Shown here one piece after another: positions 39,825 through 53,129 of a DNA stretch of 64,000 bases (the stretch's first letter is position 1; each line of letters opens with the position of its first letter). The notes beneath the pieces were generated by a model that did no database searches, had not been told where the DNA came from, and worked only from the letters and a program-made list of their open reading frames with translations. This stretch comes from Brachypodius melanocephalos. Taxonomy: Eukaryota; Chordata; Aves; Passeriformes; Pycnonotidae. The DNA lies in the NCBI GenBank assembly GCA_013398615.1, contig VZSR01001854.1, forward strand, positions 11,051,303-11,115,302, read 5' to 3'. The position numbers and the translations under genes were made by a program.

Positions 39825-41020
39825 AGATGGGTGTGATCTGCTTGATACAGTCTGTCTGGGTTTCCACAAAACTTCCAAGTTCCCTCATCAAGAATTTCAG
39901 AAGGAAACCAAGTGTCAGTTCCATAATAAATAAAGTCATCTTACTCTTAAATAATGGGCACTAAAGAAAAGAAAAGAGATATTTCGAGTTAGGACTAAAT
40001 GATCTGGTCATCTGGTGGTGAAGTGTTGCAGCAGCCTTGGAGTATTTGACCATATTAAGAAGTGATCTGAAAAAGAACCACTAAAGTGAGAAATTTTTGT
40101 TGCTTCTACTTGAGTTATCTGGATAGCAAGGACCAAGGCTGAGTATGAAGAACAACAGTTGAAAGAACTTGTGAGCCTAAGTGCTGGGAGCACTTGCAGA
40201 TGAAAGTAGTTAAATTCAGCGTGGGGAAGAGTGAAGTGGTATACATGAGAAAAGGCCACTCTGAATTTTCCCTAAGACCTTGTAAGATACTGATCTCTCA
40301 GCTGGCAGTAACTGATTAGGAAGATCCTAGAATCAGAAAAAGTTTTTATTTGAAAAAAGTCATCGCAAAGTTCAATAGCAATCAAAAAAGCAAATCAGAT
40401 TCAGAGCATTTTAAAAGAGGAAAAATGAGTAAAAAGATAGTTTTATTACATCACTACTATTGTGAGCTTTTTTATGCCATCTTAAATACTGTAACAGTGT
40501 TGCCCTTGTTTCAGAATGATATTACAGAATAGGATGAGACTCATGGAAGGACATTAAGGGTGATCAAAGCTGTGGAGTAGTTTAGTACAGGGCCAATGGT
40601 GCAACTTAAGTAAACCATGATTCTTCTTCTTGAAAGAGTGACTGAAGACTATGGGTAAGGATTTGACTTTTCAGTGAGTCATACAGGAGCATTTGGAGCT
40701 AATAGGAAACAGGAAAACTCCCAAAGTCAAAGCATGTGGATCTTCATTGAATTGGTCACAGTGTTGTTATAGACACTAAAAGTTTATATAGGTTTAAGAG
40801 GAGACTGAACAAATACTGCAAGGATGACAAATCCATTATGAATTTTGAAAGATAAATCACACCAGAAAGTCCCTAAAATGAAGATGGTTGGTGGCCACAA
40901 AAGTATTTGAGAGAAGGTAGTATTGAATATACCTTTCCTCTTCTGCTGCTGTCCTGTAGGTACCTGCCACAGTCTAATAAAGAAGCCTGAGCAGAACCTT
41001 TGATCTAACACATGCAGCTA
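39825..41020 (+). mobile_element. Ancient CR1-like LINE relic (3' half of ORF2 plus 3' UTR)
   Basis: In order, the + strand carries decayed but recognisable landmarks of a CR1-clade element of the kind abundant in turtles. About 39838-39890 (CTTGATACAGTCTGTCTGGG, TTTCCACAAAACTTCC, TTCCCTCATC) matches the reverse-transcriptase DTVYLDFHKAFDKVPH region. About 40100-40260 (GGATAGCAAGGACCAAGGCT, TGTGAGCCTAAGTG, GCAGATGAAA, AATTCAGCGTGG) matches the region coding for KWQMKFNVDKCKVMH. About 40375-40410 is GCAATCAAAAAAGCAAATCA. About 40515-40580 is GATATTACAGAATAGGATGA ... GGGTGATCAAAGCTGTGGAG. About 40790-40840 is GGTTTAAGAGGAGACTGAAC. The end near 40990-41010 is AGAACCTTTGATCTAACACA, like the CCTTTGGTCTGACCC terminus. 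It is full of stops and indels and is clearly dead. The high divergence suits a very old insertion in a bird. Confidence 0.7.
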
Positions 41021-44000
41021 TTTTTGGAGAATACTGAAGAGAGTCGTACCCAAATAGTTGTCTCATATGATCTGATATCAGTCCAGAAAAGTCACTGGCA
41101 GCATTCTCAATGACTTCACTAGGTTTTCTTATCTTGGTAATTCGATGACCAGAAAAACATGTTTCTCATTAAAAACAGAAACAGCTGCCTCTGATTGCTG
41201 TTCCCAGTCATCAGTCTCTCTGTTTTGTGCTCCTAAGTGCAAAACTGCATTTGCAGAGTGAAGCTGGAAATTTTGCCAGTAAATCATAGGACCAGTAAGA
41301 ATTTTGCGCCATGACCCCTAAAGCAGCTTGCCTGATATGCATTTTATGACTTGGTAGTGTAACTGCAATATCAAAGAGCCCCACAGGATTCTGAGGGTCA
41401 TATTTGCAGGCCCCTTGGGCTGCACCCCAAGATACTGAGATGTACTTAAACGGTTCATATTACAGGTTGCTAGGAAATGTGTGGGTGATGTCCAGTGGAC
41501 TCTACAGGACCTATGCCTTTCACTGACAAAATAAAAAGCAGCAAGAAAGATGTGATCCCTTTGCATTTCAAATCAGTATCAGATGCAGTGCATGCCAGAT
41601 ATATTCTCTAGGTTGCAGGTCCTCTGAGCAAGGAACAGCTGAGACATCTACATCTTGTGCAGTGACAGAGCTATTGTTTTACTTAGAAAATGATGATATT
41701 TCTAACTTTCAGGAGGCAGAAAGTCAATCTCTTTGGGTGTTCCTTCCATCTATCCATTTTTTGCTTGAAGGACCAGGCAATATTTTTTAAGAGTGTATAA
41801 GGGTGGAGCTTTTCTTAATGACTTTCACTTAATGGCCTTGTTGAAAAAGTCATGTACAAACTGTTGCTCTTCACAGAGAGAAAATTTTGTGATGACATAC
41901 ATTAAGTTTTATAGAAACAATAGTCTCTATAACCAATCATAAGCCTGAAAAGTTTCATATATTTCATATTTTCACTGGAGCTGAACCTGGCTAGTGTAGA
42001 GACCATTATCAAGGTGTGCAGAACCAATTAATAGAAACAAGAGTGAGTAGTAGAAGAAATCTGTGGTCTTTAAAATGCCCTATACCATGGTAAATTACTA
42101 AGAAATTAAAACTCAGCAACTAATTTCCACTTTTAAGGTGTTTTGTTCATTTTTTTAAAGAGTTTTAAACATGACATTCAGTTATGTGAGTGAGAAATAT
42201 CCAGTCTTCTTCATGTCTTACGAAACAATAATCAGATGGCAAATATGAAGCCAGCTGACAGCACATCAGATAATATTTGCTACACAGTTTGGATGCTTAA
42301 TTTAGCTAACAGCTGCACTTTGGTTTGGATAAATGATGCAGGCCCAAATTAAAAGAAAAGTGTAAAGTTCAATGATGGCTGAAGGCTTATCTTGCTGTCA
42401 TGTAAAGCATGAAATTTAGGAAGGCTAAAAAAAGCTGCTAGAGAAAGGGAGTAATTTGTACTTCTTTTTATGATGGAAACGGCTCCAAAAATTAATTCCA
42501 GTGTACGCGCACTTAAACACATTAATTCTTTCAAAGTAGTTATTAAAAACTACAGCTTAAATGATACATGCAGTGTAGTGACTACTTTCTCAACATCAGC
42601 TAAGGGTATGTTGGATTTTAATACTGTATTACAGAATTTACTTTTCTGTACCTGTGAAGAAATTCTGTTGCTTCAGGCCAAATTGACACCCATCCTCTTT
42701 ATTGCTTCTAATGCTCAACTTTGTGTTGTTGCACATTTATTTACTAACAGCATGTGTCTCATTTAAAAAAAAAAAAAGGCAAAAACCATTTTAATAAGTT
42801 TAGGCAACTCTTTTTTAGGCAGCCAACTTATTTTCCAGCTGCTTTTTTGTCCCTTCTTTTCTTTCAATTTTTTTCCTGTAATTTTAAATAGAATAAGGTG
42901 TCACAGTGTGATGAATTATTTAAAAGGAGTCTAAGCTTTCTCAGTCAAGAAAAAATTGACTACAATTGGTTATATTTTTTCCTGGCTTGGCCAGTAGGAA
43001 CTAGGATGTTATTTCAGAATTTCAGTAGGGGTTTTTGTGTTAGGGAGAAGGTACAGCCTCTCAGAAGTGCAGTTGGATATAAGACTCATTTTGCAATGCC
43101 CCTTGGAGAATATCTTCACTCAGATAACGTTCACAGTCAATTCATAGGTTTTTCACCAGAAGAATTGAAAATTTTGAGGTCTGCTTTAAAATTATGTCTT
43201 TTTACATTGTAAGAGGAATCCAGTGTGTGGCTTTTTTGAAGTTTCAGAAATAGAGGTTTTGCAACTTTGTCCGGGAAATAGACGCAATGTCAGTTCAGGG
43301 GTGATTTAAATTGCTTACCTCTTTAACTAAAACCTGGACTCTGTGAAATGCTGAGTGCTTCACAATTTGACTTGGATAGGCTGTTATTTTAGTGGGGTTG
43401 GAGAATGTCATTACAAAATTTTGTAAGGTTCCTCCATGGTCTACTTTCCTGTTGTTCTTTGAAAAGTAGTCCAGTCCTGCACTCTAACCTGTGTAGCTAT
43501 AACCTCTGAATTGACATCAAAGTTGGAGTGACCTGGTGATGGTTAATATATATACAAGAACACAAGCCAGGTGAGCTTACAGTGTCTTTATATTACAATT
43601 TAACATACATAACATAATAATCATGCAAAAAAGCAAGATTTGTTTGGCAGGAGGACTTCCTTTTTTTTTGTTTTTTTTTTTAAGAAAACATATGTCTTGA
43701 GAGTTGAATCCTTGAAGTATGTGCAAGAAAAATTCTTGGAATAGTCTTTTTGCCAGCATCAATAGTGTTCTTGATCTTTTGCAATATTCCAGTTGCTTCT
43801 GGCTGTGAGTTCGTGGTTCACCTGCCAACTGTTTCTGAACAGACTATACTACCTGCCTTGGGAATGGTACCACAACTCACCATCTGGTGAGATCATGATA
43901 GCTTCACTTGACCTCCACATGTGGTCTCTGTCAAGCACTTCATTGAAAACTGGCAAGACATTAGGGCCAGAACATACTGTTCTATGCAGCCCTGAATTTT

Positions 44001-44488
44001 GGCAGAGTTGCAACGCTCAGTAAGTAAACTTCATCTGGCTTGCAAGTCTCAGACAAATAGAACAGGCTGATGTCATCGTAAGCTTTAACTCTCATTAAAG
44101 AAGAAAGAATGTGTCAAGTAATTATGAGGCTTTGTTGGTCACGGTATTTAGGGGAAGTTAATAGACAAAGATCATTTTGAGCAGCGAGACTTCTGAAGAG
44201 CTGGCATTTGATGAACGATAAAAAATGACCCCAGCACTCTGCTGAATTTAGAAACTGGGTTTGCATCACTTTTAAGACTTTGCTTCTAACTCCACCTTAC
44301 ATAGATCTTAAATTAAAAAGGTAAAAAATTACAGAATAGAAAAATTAACAAAGTAAATGTGTGCTGTGTTAATCAGATTTAATTTTATGGCTTAATAGCA
44401 TACTCATTATTTAGCCAAATAAGAAAATAAAGGAAAACGTCACAGATATAACAACAAAAAATTCTCTGCTACTTCAAGCTATTTTTCA

Positions 44489-44778
44489 AAGAATCACAGA
44501 ATTCTTAGGTATGGAAGGGACATCTGGAGATGATCAAGTCCAACCCCCCTGCCAACACTAGGGCAGGTTATACAGGAACACATCCAGAAGGGTTTTGTCC
44601 CAGACTCTACAACCTCCCTGGACAACCTGTTCCAGTGCTCTGCCACTCTCAAGGTAAAGAAGTTCTTCCTCATGTGGAGGTGCAACTTCATGTGTTTTAA
44701 TTTACTGCCATTGTTCCTCATCCTATCACAGGGCACCCCAGTAAAGAATCTGGCACAAGCCTCTTTAAAGTTGCCATA
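44489..44778 (-). mobile_element. CR1 LINE 3' fragment, antisense to COBL
   Basis: Read on the - strand, this ends in the CR1 terminus (AGAATTCTGTGATTC). On the + strand it shows the reverse-complement hallmarks GATCAAGTCCAACCCCCCTG and CAACCTCCCTGGACAACCTG followed by TTCCAGTGCTC. The - strand still encodes a decayed C-terminus of CR1 ORF2 (NFFTLRVAEHWNRLSREVVE), matching the conserved FF-L-RV--HWN-LP-EVV block. It is a 5'-truncated copy of about 290 bp and the best-preserved transposon in the window. Confidence 0.9.
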
Positions 44779-45182
44779 GGTCACTTAGAGAAATAGGCAC
44801 CTCATTTTGTTTGCAGTATGCCTGTCTTAATGAGAATATAATTTCTCACCTCCTGAGACCCAGTAGACAACCCCTGAGTCCTGCTCAGCTCTGTGTTGCT
44901 GGCCCTTCCAGGTGTGGCTAACATGCAGTGTGCCATGATGGGTTCCTCAAACAAGTCTTCATAGCAGAATCTATTTGTAATTTTGGATAATAAAATTTTA
45001 CACTTGTACGGCGTAGCTTGATGTAAAGCCATGTTATGCAACAGTCCTGGTAATATATCAAATTGATACTGTGGTACCACTTTGCTATTCTCCCTTCTTC
45101 ATGCTTTTGGATTGTGGAAATACAGGGGCTTTTGGCTGGCATTCATAAGTGCTGAAAAGAACTAGACTTGAGTGGGAATTTG

Positions 45183-45257
45183 AAGGGGGCATTGGGAAGG
45201 CATGGCACTAATGAGGTGATTGTTAAGGGTCCCTTCTAACCCAAACCATTCTGTGGA
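45183..45257 (+). mobile_element. CR1 LINE 3'-end fragment
   Basis: GATTGTTAAGGGTCCCTTCT followed by AACCCAAACCATTCTGTGG is a close match to the CR1 3' terminus in sense orientation (CTTTAAGGTCCCTTCCAACC CAAACCATTCTATG). Only the last ~75 bp is present. It lies in inverted orientation to the copy ending at 44489-44778. Confidence 0.8.
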
Positions 45258-48200
45258 CCTATCAAATAAGAAAGGAACCAGGAGCTATTGCTTAACTTAC
45301 TGCCTAAACCATGGTTCCCAGGCATTCTCCATACCTGTGCAAGGAGAAGGATGATAGAAGGGGGTAGAATGCTGGAAATAATCAGATATGTTTTTCTCTA
45401 AATTGAGAAGACTGCCAAGGTGATTTCCTAGGACTTAGTGCTAAGCACTAGAAATTCAACTTGGCTATCTCTACAGAAGAAAATTTTAAGTCTAGAGGAA
45501 GCCCTAAAAGCCCCAGGGAAGTATGTCACTTACTGCAAGTAGGAAGGATACTGTTCTCCTTGATCCTTGTCATACGTTTGTGGGAATTCCCTGCCATGTT
45601 CTAGCCCAGCAGATTTTAGGCTACAGCACATCCTTTTGGCAAAAAACTGGAAAAAGATGCAAAACAACTTTTGCAAATCTTCATATCTCTGAGATTTTTA
45701 AGGACAGACAAGCAGATCAGCTGATCATCCAGCCTATAATCCAGGATGTGAGACTGAGAAAGAAAAGATAGTATATGAAATTCTTAGTCTAGTGCCTTTC
45801 CAAAAGGCAGTCACTTGAGAAGTTGATATTGATCATATCCAATTCATTGACAAAGCTGTCAGAAGAAATATGAACTGCACTGCTACTATGTATCTTACGC
45901 TCTTAATAATGTTCATTTGTTCTGTTAATTGTATAGTTCTAACTAAAAAATGTGCACAAATATGAGATTAAAATCTGGAGGTTGATTTTGCCTTTTTTGT
46001 TTAATGTCTCTAGAGGAGAAATGAATATTGGTAGCAAATCAGTTTGTGGTGGTTTTAAAATGTGATTTTTAAGTGTTTGAGGGGGTTTTGTTGATCCCCC
46101 CCCCCCCAAATGAAGACATAAATGAGGAGAATTACATTGTATTCTGAGAAACAGAGGAAGTTCAATTCTTTGCCAAAGCAAACATCCGCAGACTTGTGTA
46201 GTCTACATGTTTCAATGCATGTGAAAATATTTGGTGTTGTAGAGTGATTTCCTTGAGTGGAAATAATACTGCAGCTAGAAATGAGATTTTGCAAAGAAGG
46301 AAATCACAGCTATCTTAGTCATTTAGCATCCCAGATTTGTTTATGGATAGTTTCCTGTCTGACACATTTAACTGAACAAGTTAAAGGGTTTAAAGATTAG
46401 AATGACATTAATTTTTAACTGTCCTTGACTGTGACATTTCACAAAGGGTGTGTTCTATAAAAACAGATGGAAAAATGAGCTTGCCCCTTCACCTTGTACT
46501 GGCTTTCTTGTGTTAACTGATTTAGCTTTCTGTCACCCATCAGCCAGATATTCAAGGACATACTTGCCTTTTGTCATCTCGATTTTGCGAATAAAACAGC
46601 ATAAGAACATAGCAATTTCTGTAAAATCCAGTAATACTAAGCTTTTGTCTGTTATTGAGACCAAGGTTTTTTTTGCAGTCAGAGCTTGATTTTTGATAAT
46701 CAACATAAAATTTTGTTACAAAATTCTATTTAACACCAAAGTTACATAATTTTAAAAAAAAACTGAAATTGGGCATTATAGGCGAAATTATGCATTATGA
46801 TATGTGATTAAAATATTAATGGCAGGGGTATTTTCAAAAGGCAGATGCAGTTTGCACTCTAAGGCCGATTTCCTGCAGTGCCTGAGCGCTTCCAGCCGTG
46901 AGGCATCTGGGAAGCTGAGGCAGGGAGTAGAGCTGATGGTACAGGAGCACAGCTGGGATGCAGCCAGCAGGTGAGACAGACACCTGCATAGTGTAGGGAA
47001 GCACACTGCGGAGTTTTAAAGTCAGGAGGAAGCTCCCTCACAGAGAGTGGTGTTGTCAGGACTTGAAACATGGTTATCCTGTTCCAAGAGGTGCTTGCTA
47101 TTATTAAACCCAAGTAGGCAGTAGCTTGGGAGTCTCCCATCTAAATCTGTTCCCCAGGAGAGTGATGTGTCCAGAGTTACACGAGCTGTCATGTCTGTTT
47201 GGCCCCAATATCAGTCCTTCTATCCCAGCATACTTACTCATACGGCTTACTTAAAGCTAAGCCTTTTATTATTCATTTTATTGCCAACCTTGTGAGATCC
47301 AGCACATCAAGAAGTACAGAAGTAAAATGACCAATGCGGAGTAACTGTTTGCTGATTTCTAAAGTGTAGTTACTTCTATGCGTTTTACCAAATTGATGAG
47401 TTTTCCAAATAATACCCTTTTTAAAAGTGTTTCAGTATGCTAGATTTTTTATTATCTCTGTGTCTGTTGTTTTGATAATACGTTGTCGTATTGCATGGTA
47501 TCCTGTTAAGTATTTTAAATAACCCACACAAATGCTTTTTGCAACGTAAGGACACACTTCTGGCAGACATCAGGCTGCTGCCTTTGAATGCAGTTTCTAA
47601 TATACTTGTGTTTTAGTACACTTGTGTACTTACGGATTAAACATTCATCTTTTAATAAAATGAATCAGGATAGTGCCCAATAAGGAAGGAAGGTAGAAAA
47701 ATTCAGTGCTGAATATACAATTTTATTCAGTGTAGCTTACAGTGGTCAACCTCATGAGTTGCTCATACACCCAGGTTTGAGAGCTCACTGAATTTTTGTT
47801 TGTCAGTATATGCCAGTGAAAAGACTAATGATGTATGACTTGTCCGAAGAATATTAGGCACACGAGTAAAGATTGTATAAGGCACATTAATGTTCAGTTG
47901 GGACTTCTTGTGGTTTCTAGTGCTAGGCATGTTGAAGCATTTGTTGCCCTGTGAAAGTGCAGAATCAGCTGGGCAGAATAGCTTTTATATCATCCAGTTT
48001 AGTGGACAGATTTATGTCTCCATTCCACAGCTGAAAGATTTATCTTATTTTCCTAGAATGACTGCTCTTGGATCAAAATATTTTCTTCTCAACTGCTTTA
48101 AGTTATGTCATAGGAATATGTCTTTAAATCAAAACTCACAAATCTTACTTACATATAAATCTACCACTTGTCTTTCATAGACTATTATAAGAGATTAGTG

Positions 48201-49803
48201 CAGTTATATCAAGAGTTTAAAGCCGATTAATGAAGCGTGTGTCTTTTTTCTTTTAGAACTTCTTGTAAAATGGCTCTTAATTATTTCAAGATTTCTTAAA
48301 ATTTTTTTGCAAAGGGAAGATGTTTGATATGGTCCCACACACAGTTTGGGGTGATACTTGTTGTTTGTTCAGTTACAGGTTAGCCCTGGGTTTTTTTCCT
48401 TTGGATTGCATTTAAACATTTTTGAAATTCAGTAGGCATTCTGACCCCACACGGTATCATCACCAGGAGGTGTATCGGAATCTGGCTTGCTTAAATCAGA
48501 GTGTGTGTCTAGTCAGTGTGGGATTATGGAACCACTTTTTAATGAGGGTGTGGCAGTGATTGAATCCATGTGTCCTTTTTCCAGTCCTTTTTCTTTACTT
48601 CTAAAAATAATTTCTGCAGTCATTCACTGTTCCCATGAATAAGACCATTTGTATACAAATTAGCCAATTCCTTTATAAAACAATAAAAGGTCCTGATGTG
48701 TAACATTGCATAAAAAGGAGAAAGAAGCAAGAGAGTTATAAGGACTTTCTCCACATAGTTCATACCATATGTTATACAATTTTTTATTTCATATGCTCAT
48801 CTGATGTCCCTTAAAAGCAATCCTTATTCCAAACATGATTCTATTGCTGATATATCTTCATCATCTGTAGCTATGTTGTTTGAACAGGAAGAAAGTTGCT
48901 TTAAGGAGAATTTTGTTAAATATCAAGACTGCAAAATTCTTAGGTTTTCAAGATTTTTCCTTTTCTATGGCAAAATGTTAGTAGTGATAGTAAAGGGAAA
49001 AGTCTGTTACCATAAGAGAAATGTTTCTTGCAATGTTTATAAAAATACTGGAAAGACTGGTTTGGATTTTGAAACACAAACTATGCAAATTCATGGTACA
49101 GTTTCTGGCTTACAGAAGGTGGCTCAGTTCTAGGATCTGTAAACCTGTAGTGAATTTGGGCCTTGTTGGGTCTGTGGATAAAAGAAAATTGGCATTTACC
49201 GGATGACTTAGTACTTTTTATGGATAAATATTTCTGGTAGAAAGTTTAAAAGGGAAGGGCTGACAAATACAAAACCAGTCTCTGGCCTGTAAGTAGAGGA
49301 CAGGCAAAGCAAAGGAGTGGTGCTCACACTGGAAATTTATCTGAGAACCTCCTTGTCTTTGAACACTTGATGAATTTTCAGTAGTGGTGACTTTTGTTTC
49401 CCTGGCCTCCTTTAATACTTTTCATTACTTCATATTCATTGCAACCTGATCCAAAGAAAATACTGGACTTTTACACATGAGGAAACTTAAACTCAGTTTA
49501 CACATACACTCTTACAGTGTCCACAGATTGTTTGCAAGTAGGGGGACTGTGAAATGCTACTGATTGAAAATTTCAAGCGTTGGACTTGTAGGTTTCTTTT
49601 CCACACAATTTTGACAAGTAACCTCCCCATGATGTTGTTGTTATGCTCTAAATATATTCTCAAATCTTATCTAGAGCTCTCAGATTTTGATAAGTATGTC
49701 GAGCTTTCACAGTAGGAAAACACATTCAGCACATTGCTCAGATATTTTGTCTGCAATATTGGAAGTATTTTTCAAAGAGCATGTGAGCCCTGAATGTGAT
49801 GGA

Positions 49804-49835
<32 letters not shown>
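49804..49835 (+). repeat. (ATT)n microsatellite
   Basis: About ten uninterrupted ATT/TTA triplets. It is likely polymorphic in length between individuals and has no coding role. Confidence 0.95.
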
Positions 49836-52800
49836 CACTCTATGTTGTCTTTATCAGTAGTGGAAGAGAAATTACACTATTTTTCAGATTTGGGTCCTTT
49901 TGACTTCTTTTATTCATCTCTAGATCCGTTCATGGTATTAATTATAGTCAGAACTTAATAAACATCTTTTCAAATTATGAATTTGTAACAGGAGCTGATC
50001 TAGTAATTTCTTCTGGGTAAATATAGATGAAGCACAAGTGCTAAGACTAGGAAATACTCTCTTAAACTCAGAGAGGGGCTCCTGTAACAAAGTTTCAAGG
50101 GGAAATTACTCCAAATAATGTTGGAAAGGCTTGGTTTCTTTATAAAAGAAGCAGCCAGCCATAACAAATTATTTTCGAGTTCTATTGGTTTTGTATATAC
50201 AATTGGAAGAAAGAAACAGAATGTTCTTTGTGCTTTTTCCATTTATATTTAGCCTTATAGGTTTACCAAAATTGGAATTAAAGAAAAGATATTTTTAACA
50301 ATTTTTATGATCTCTTCTTGAACTAGAAACTTCTTATGTATGTTGTAGCATGACTGGCTTTAAACAAGCTTTTCATCTTCTTTATGGTGCTTGTGAAGAA
50401 TACTGCACTTAGCTGACAGTACAATAAAAGCTTTTTGTGTGTGTATTTCACCAAACTTTCATTATTGCAGTCGTGCACTAGCTATTTTCTAGCCTATTCT
50501 TTAACTGTAGCAGTGTGATAGATACATCTATCTAATGTTCCTCAGAAGATTCCACTAAGTGAGGATACGTGGAGCTGAAAAGGCTAAGCTGACTTCTAAC
50601 AAGGATCTTTTCTTCATAGGAAAGCAGTTACGTGTCTCTGTGGGATTTGACTGTACCAAGCTAGCATCCTTCACTCATCTGGTAGCTGGAAAAGGGTGAT
50701 TAGTGATCTCTATCATTTTAAGTGGGTAGACACATTTCCTTACTTTCTGCCTTGATTCTCAAGATTTCATAGCTTTATCTTTTAAATCAGCGGGCCAACC
50801 ATTTTTTGTCCTAAAATAAAATGACCTTTCTGTTTAGGGAAGGGGGAGTGAAGGTGGAAGCTGCAAAATGCCATTAAAGAACTGCAAAAGTCAAGCTTGT
50901 ACTTGTGAAGGGTTGGGAAAGTTCAGATGGTGCCTGTCTGTCAGATGATTCAAGTTCACCTTAATACTGGATTTTGCAGTCTTTGTAGTAATTAAAGTCC
51001 CCACTCTGATAATTTTCTTTTTTTTTTCCTGTAAGTTAGTATCCTGAAGAATCAAGATACAGTATGAAGTGCATACATGTTGTTTGTTATTTAAAATGCA
51101 GAGCAGAAGAATGGGTTTGGGGTTTTTTTTTGTTTTTTCCAAAGCGTGTATTTGCCAATCTCTTCAATGGAGAAGGAAACAGCATTAGGTGGCTGTCCTT
51201 GGTGTAATCCCCCTGGAAACCAAAGCCTGATTGGTCTGTTTCACTGAACGAAATCTCCCATGTTCAGCTCAATACTGGGCATCCTGTTTCAACTTCAGTT
51301 TGTTGTGCTTAGTTGCTAATCTCTACAGGCAGTTTCTTTGTCAGAGGACGTGTCCCATCTTAATACAGAGCAACACTGTGACAATTAGGCAAAGGTTTTT
51401 CAGTGGAGCACTAAAGTTTTGCTGAATCCATTTGGAGCATTTGGTGTGGTGCTCTTTTCTGGGTATAAGTCCAATAATTTTTTTAATTCTGTGAAGTTTG
51501 GTGACCAAAATTTGGGTCCACAAAATCACTAGTTACTCCTAACATTATTGCCCATTTACTATGCCTAACTTTGTCTAGATTGGCCTCACTGGCTTTAGTC
51601 ATGCACTGTATCTGCTGGAAATTTAATATAAAGTGTTGACATTATAATCCATGATAGTAGGAATTAGGACCAGGACACCTTTCTTTCCCATCCTTGTTAG
51701 GTGTGAAGCTGCAGCTCATCCTGGTTGCTGTGCTCTATGTCCAATGCAGTTATTACCGAGTTTCTCCCATGCAGGATGCAGGTTCACCAAGGGATGGAAA
51801 GTGTCCAGTTGTCATGTGGCATGGTGGTTAAAGCATAATCCTCAAATGTGGGAACAAAAACGTTCTTTTTTTGAAATGTAAGACCCTCCTGAGTGCTTTT
51901 AAAAAGGAAGACTAAGTGAAGGACACTATTTTCATATCCTAATCTTTGTAAAATTAATTTATTCTCAGATATTTTTACTCAACATAGGAAAGAAACCTGT
52001 AAATGAGTGCCTTTCCTCTGAACTATGGTGATGGATTTAAGCAGTGTGAAGCTACTATTTGTTTAGTGAAATCTCCCACAACAGTTGTATTTTAAGGGTC
52101 CGTTAAGCCTCTGGATTAAATGAAATATGATGAATATGATGAATATGATCGTTGTTATATTTATTTTTACTAGTTAGGCCTTTGAAATAGTAGAAAACTA
52201 CCCACGGTTCTGTATATTAGATACAGAAGTATTGGGACAGACAGAGCAGTTAAATCAAAGAAATGAAGACTTTTTTGGAGGAGTGCCAGCAGCATGTTGT
52301 ATTTGGGCAGCCACCATTACTCTCTGCCTCAGCAAAGCCTGGTACTGACTAGTGTTGTCAGTACCTTTCAAATATAAAAATTCCGCAGATTTTCCTACAT
52401 GGTTTTATTATTTTTTTAATAGAGAAAGGAAGTAGAGCTAAGTTCCATCAAGCTACAGAAAATACTATGCAACCCAGGGAAACCCAAGTCATTTGCAATA
52501 ACATGTTTTGTATTTTTAAAAGCAGCATGAACAGTACTGAAGTCTTGGCATATCAACCAGCATGTTGCAGTTATTGGAAGCCAAGGTGTTACAGATCTTC
52601 AAAAGCATGTCTGTGAAGTCCAGTAGGCATGAATAGAGTACAGTGTGATCTCATATTATCATGCAGACAAACAGTCAATTCTAATTCTTCTCTCAGAAGT
52701 CCTCAGACAGGAATTAGAGAGGAAAATAAATAAGAAAGAGTTTATTCACTATACATGCCAACTGGAGTATTTAACCATCTTTTAAGGTTTGAAGAAACCA

Positions 52801-53129
52801 ATGGAAAAAGAAGATCATGTCATGGCTCAAGCTTAATGACACACATAGTGTCACACTCTGCTTTGCTGAGTGTTGGGCTCTAGTTCACTTTTTCCAGAAC
52901 CATCAAATGCCTACCAGACTGGTATTTCTGCAGTTCTTGTCTCTTTCCTTTTCTGGGTATAATATTACTGTAATTCTTTAATCTGTGGTTGTCACTCTTG
53001 AGTGCTCATTATAAATATCCTATGCTGAGAAATTAGGTCATATGGCAAACACTTTTTTTTCAGTTGTTGAAAACTTGCAACATCAATAAAATATATCCTT
53101 TACTGTGCTTATTTTTCAACGTTTTTTAG

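Larger units (their letters stand above)
31334..53129. other. COBL: COBL intron, 21.8 kb
   Basis: The intron runs from gtaaca at 31334 to cgttttttag at 53129. It contains the 100-N gap, a T/G-rich tract (38102-38153), an old CR1-like LINE relic (39825-41020), CR1 fragments near 44.5 and 45.2 kb, a GC-rich island around 46860-47230 and an ATT microsatellite. Several segments have good splice-like borders (34941-34999, 43793-44019, 46879-46970), but their lengths break the phase 0/0 frame. The remainder is plain AT-rich sequence. The stretch 42200-42470 looks like possible conserved noncoding DNA. Confidence 0.75.

Noticed and set aside
48804..49133. 109-codon open frame (+)
   Set aside because: No recognised domain, no splice borders in usable phase, composition like the surrounding intron.
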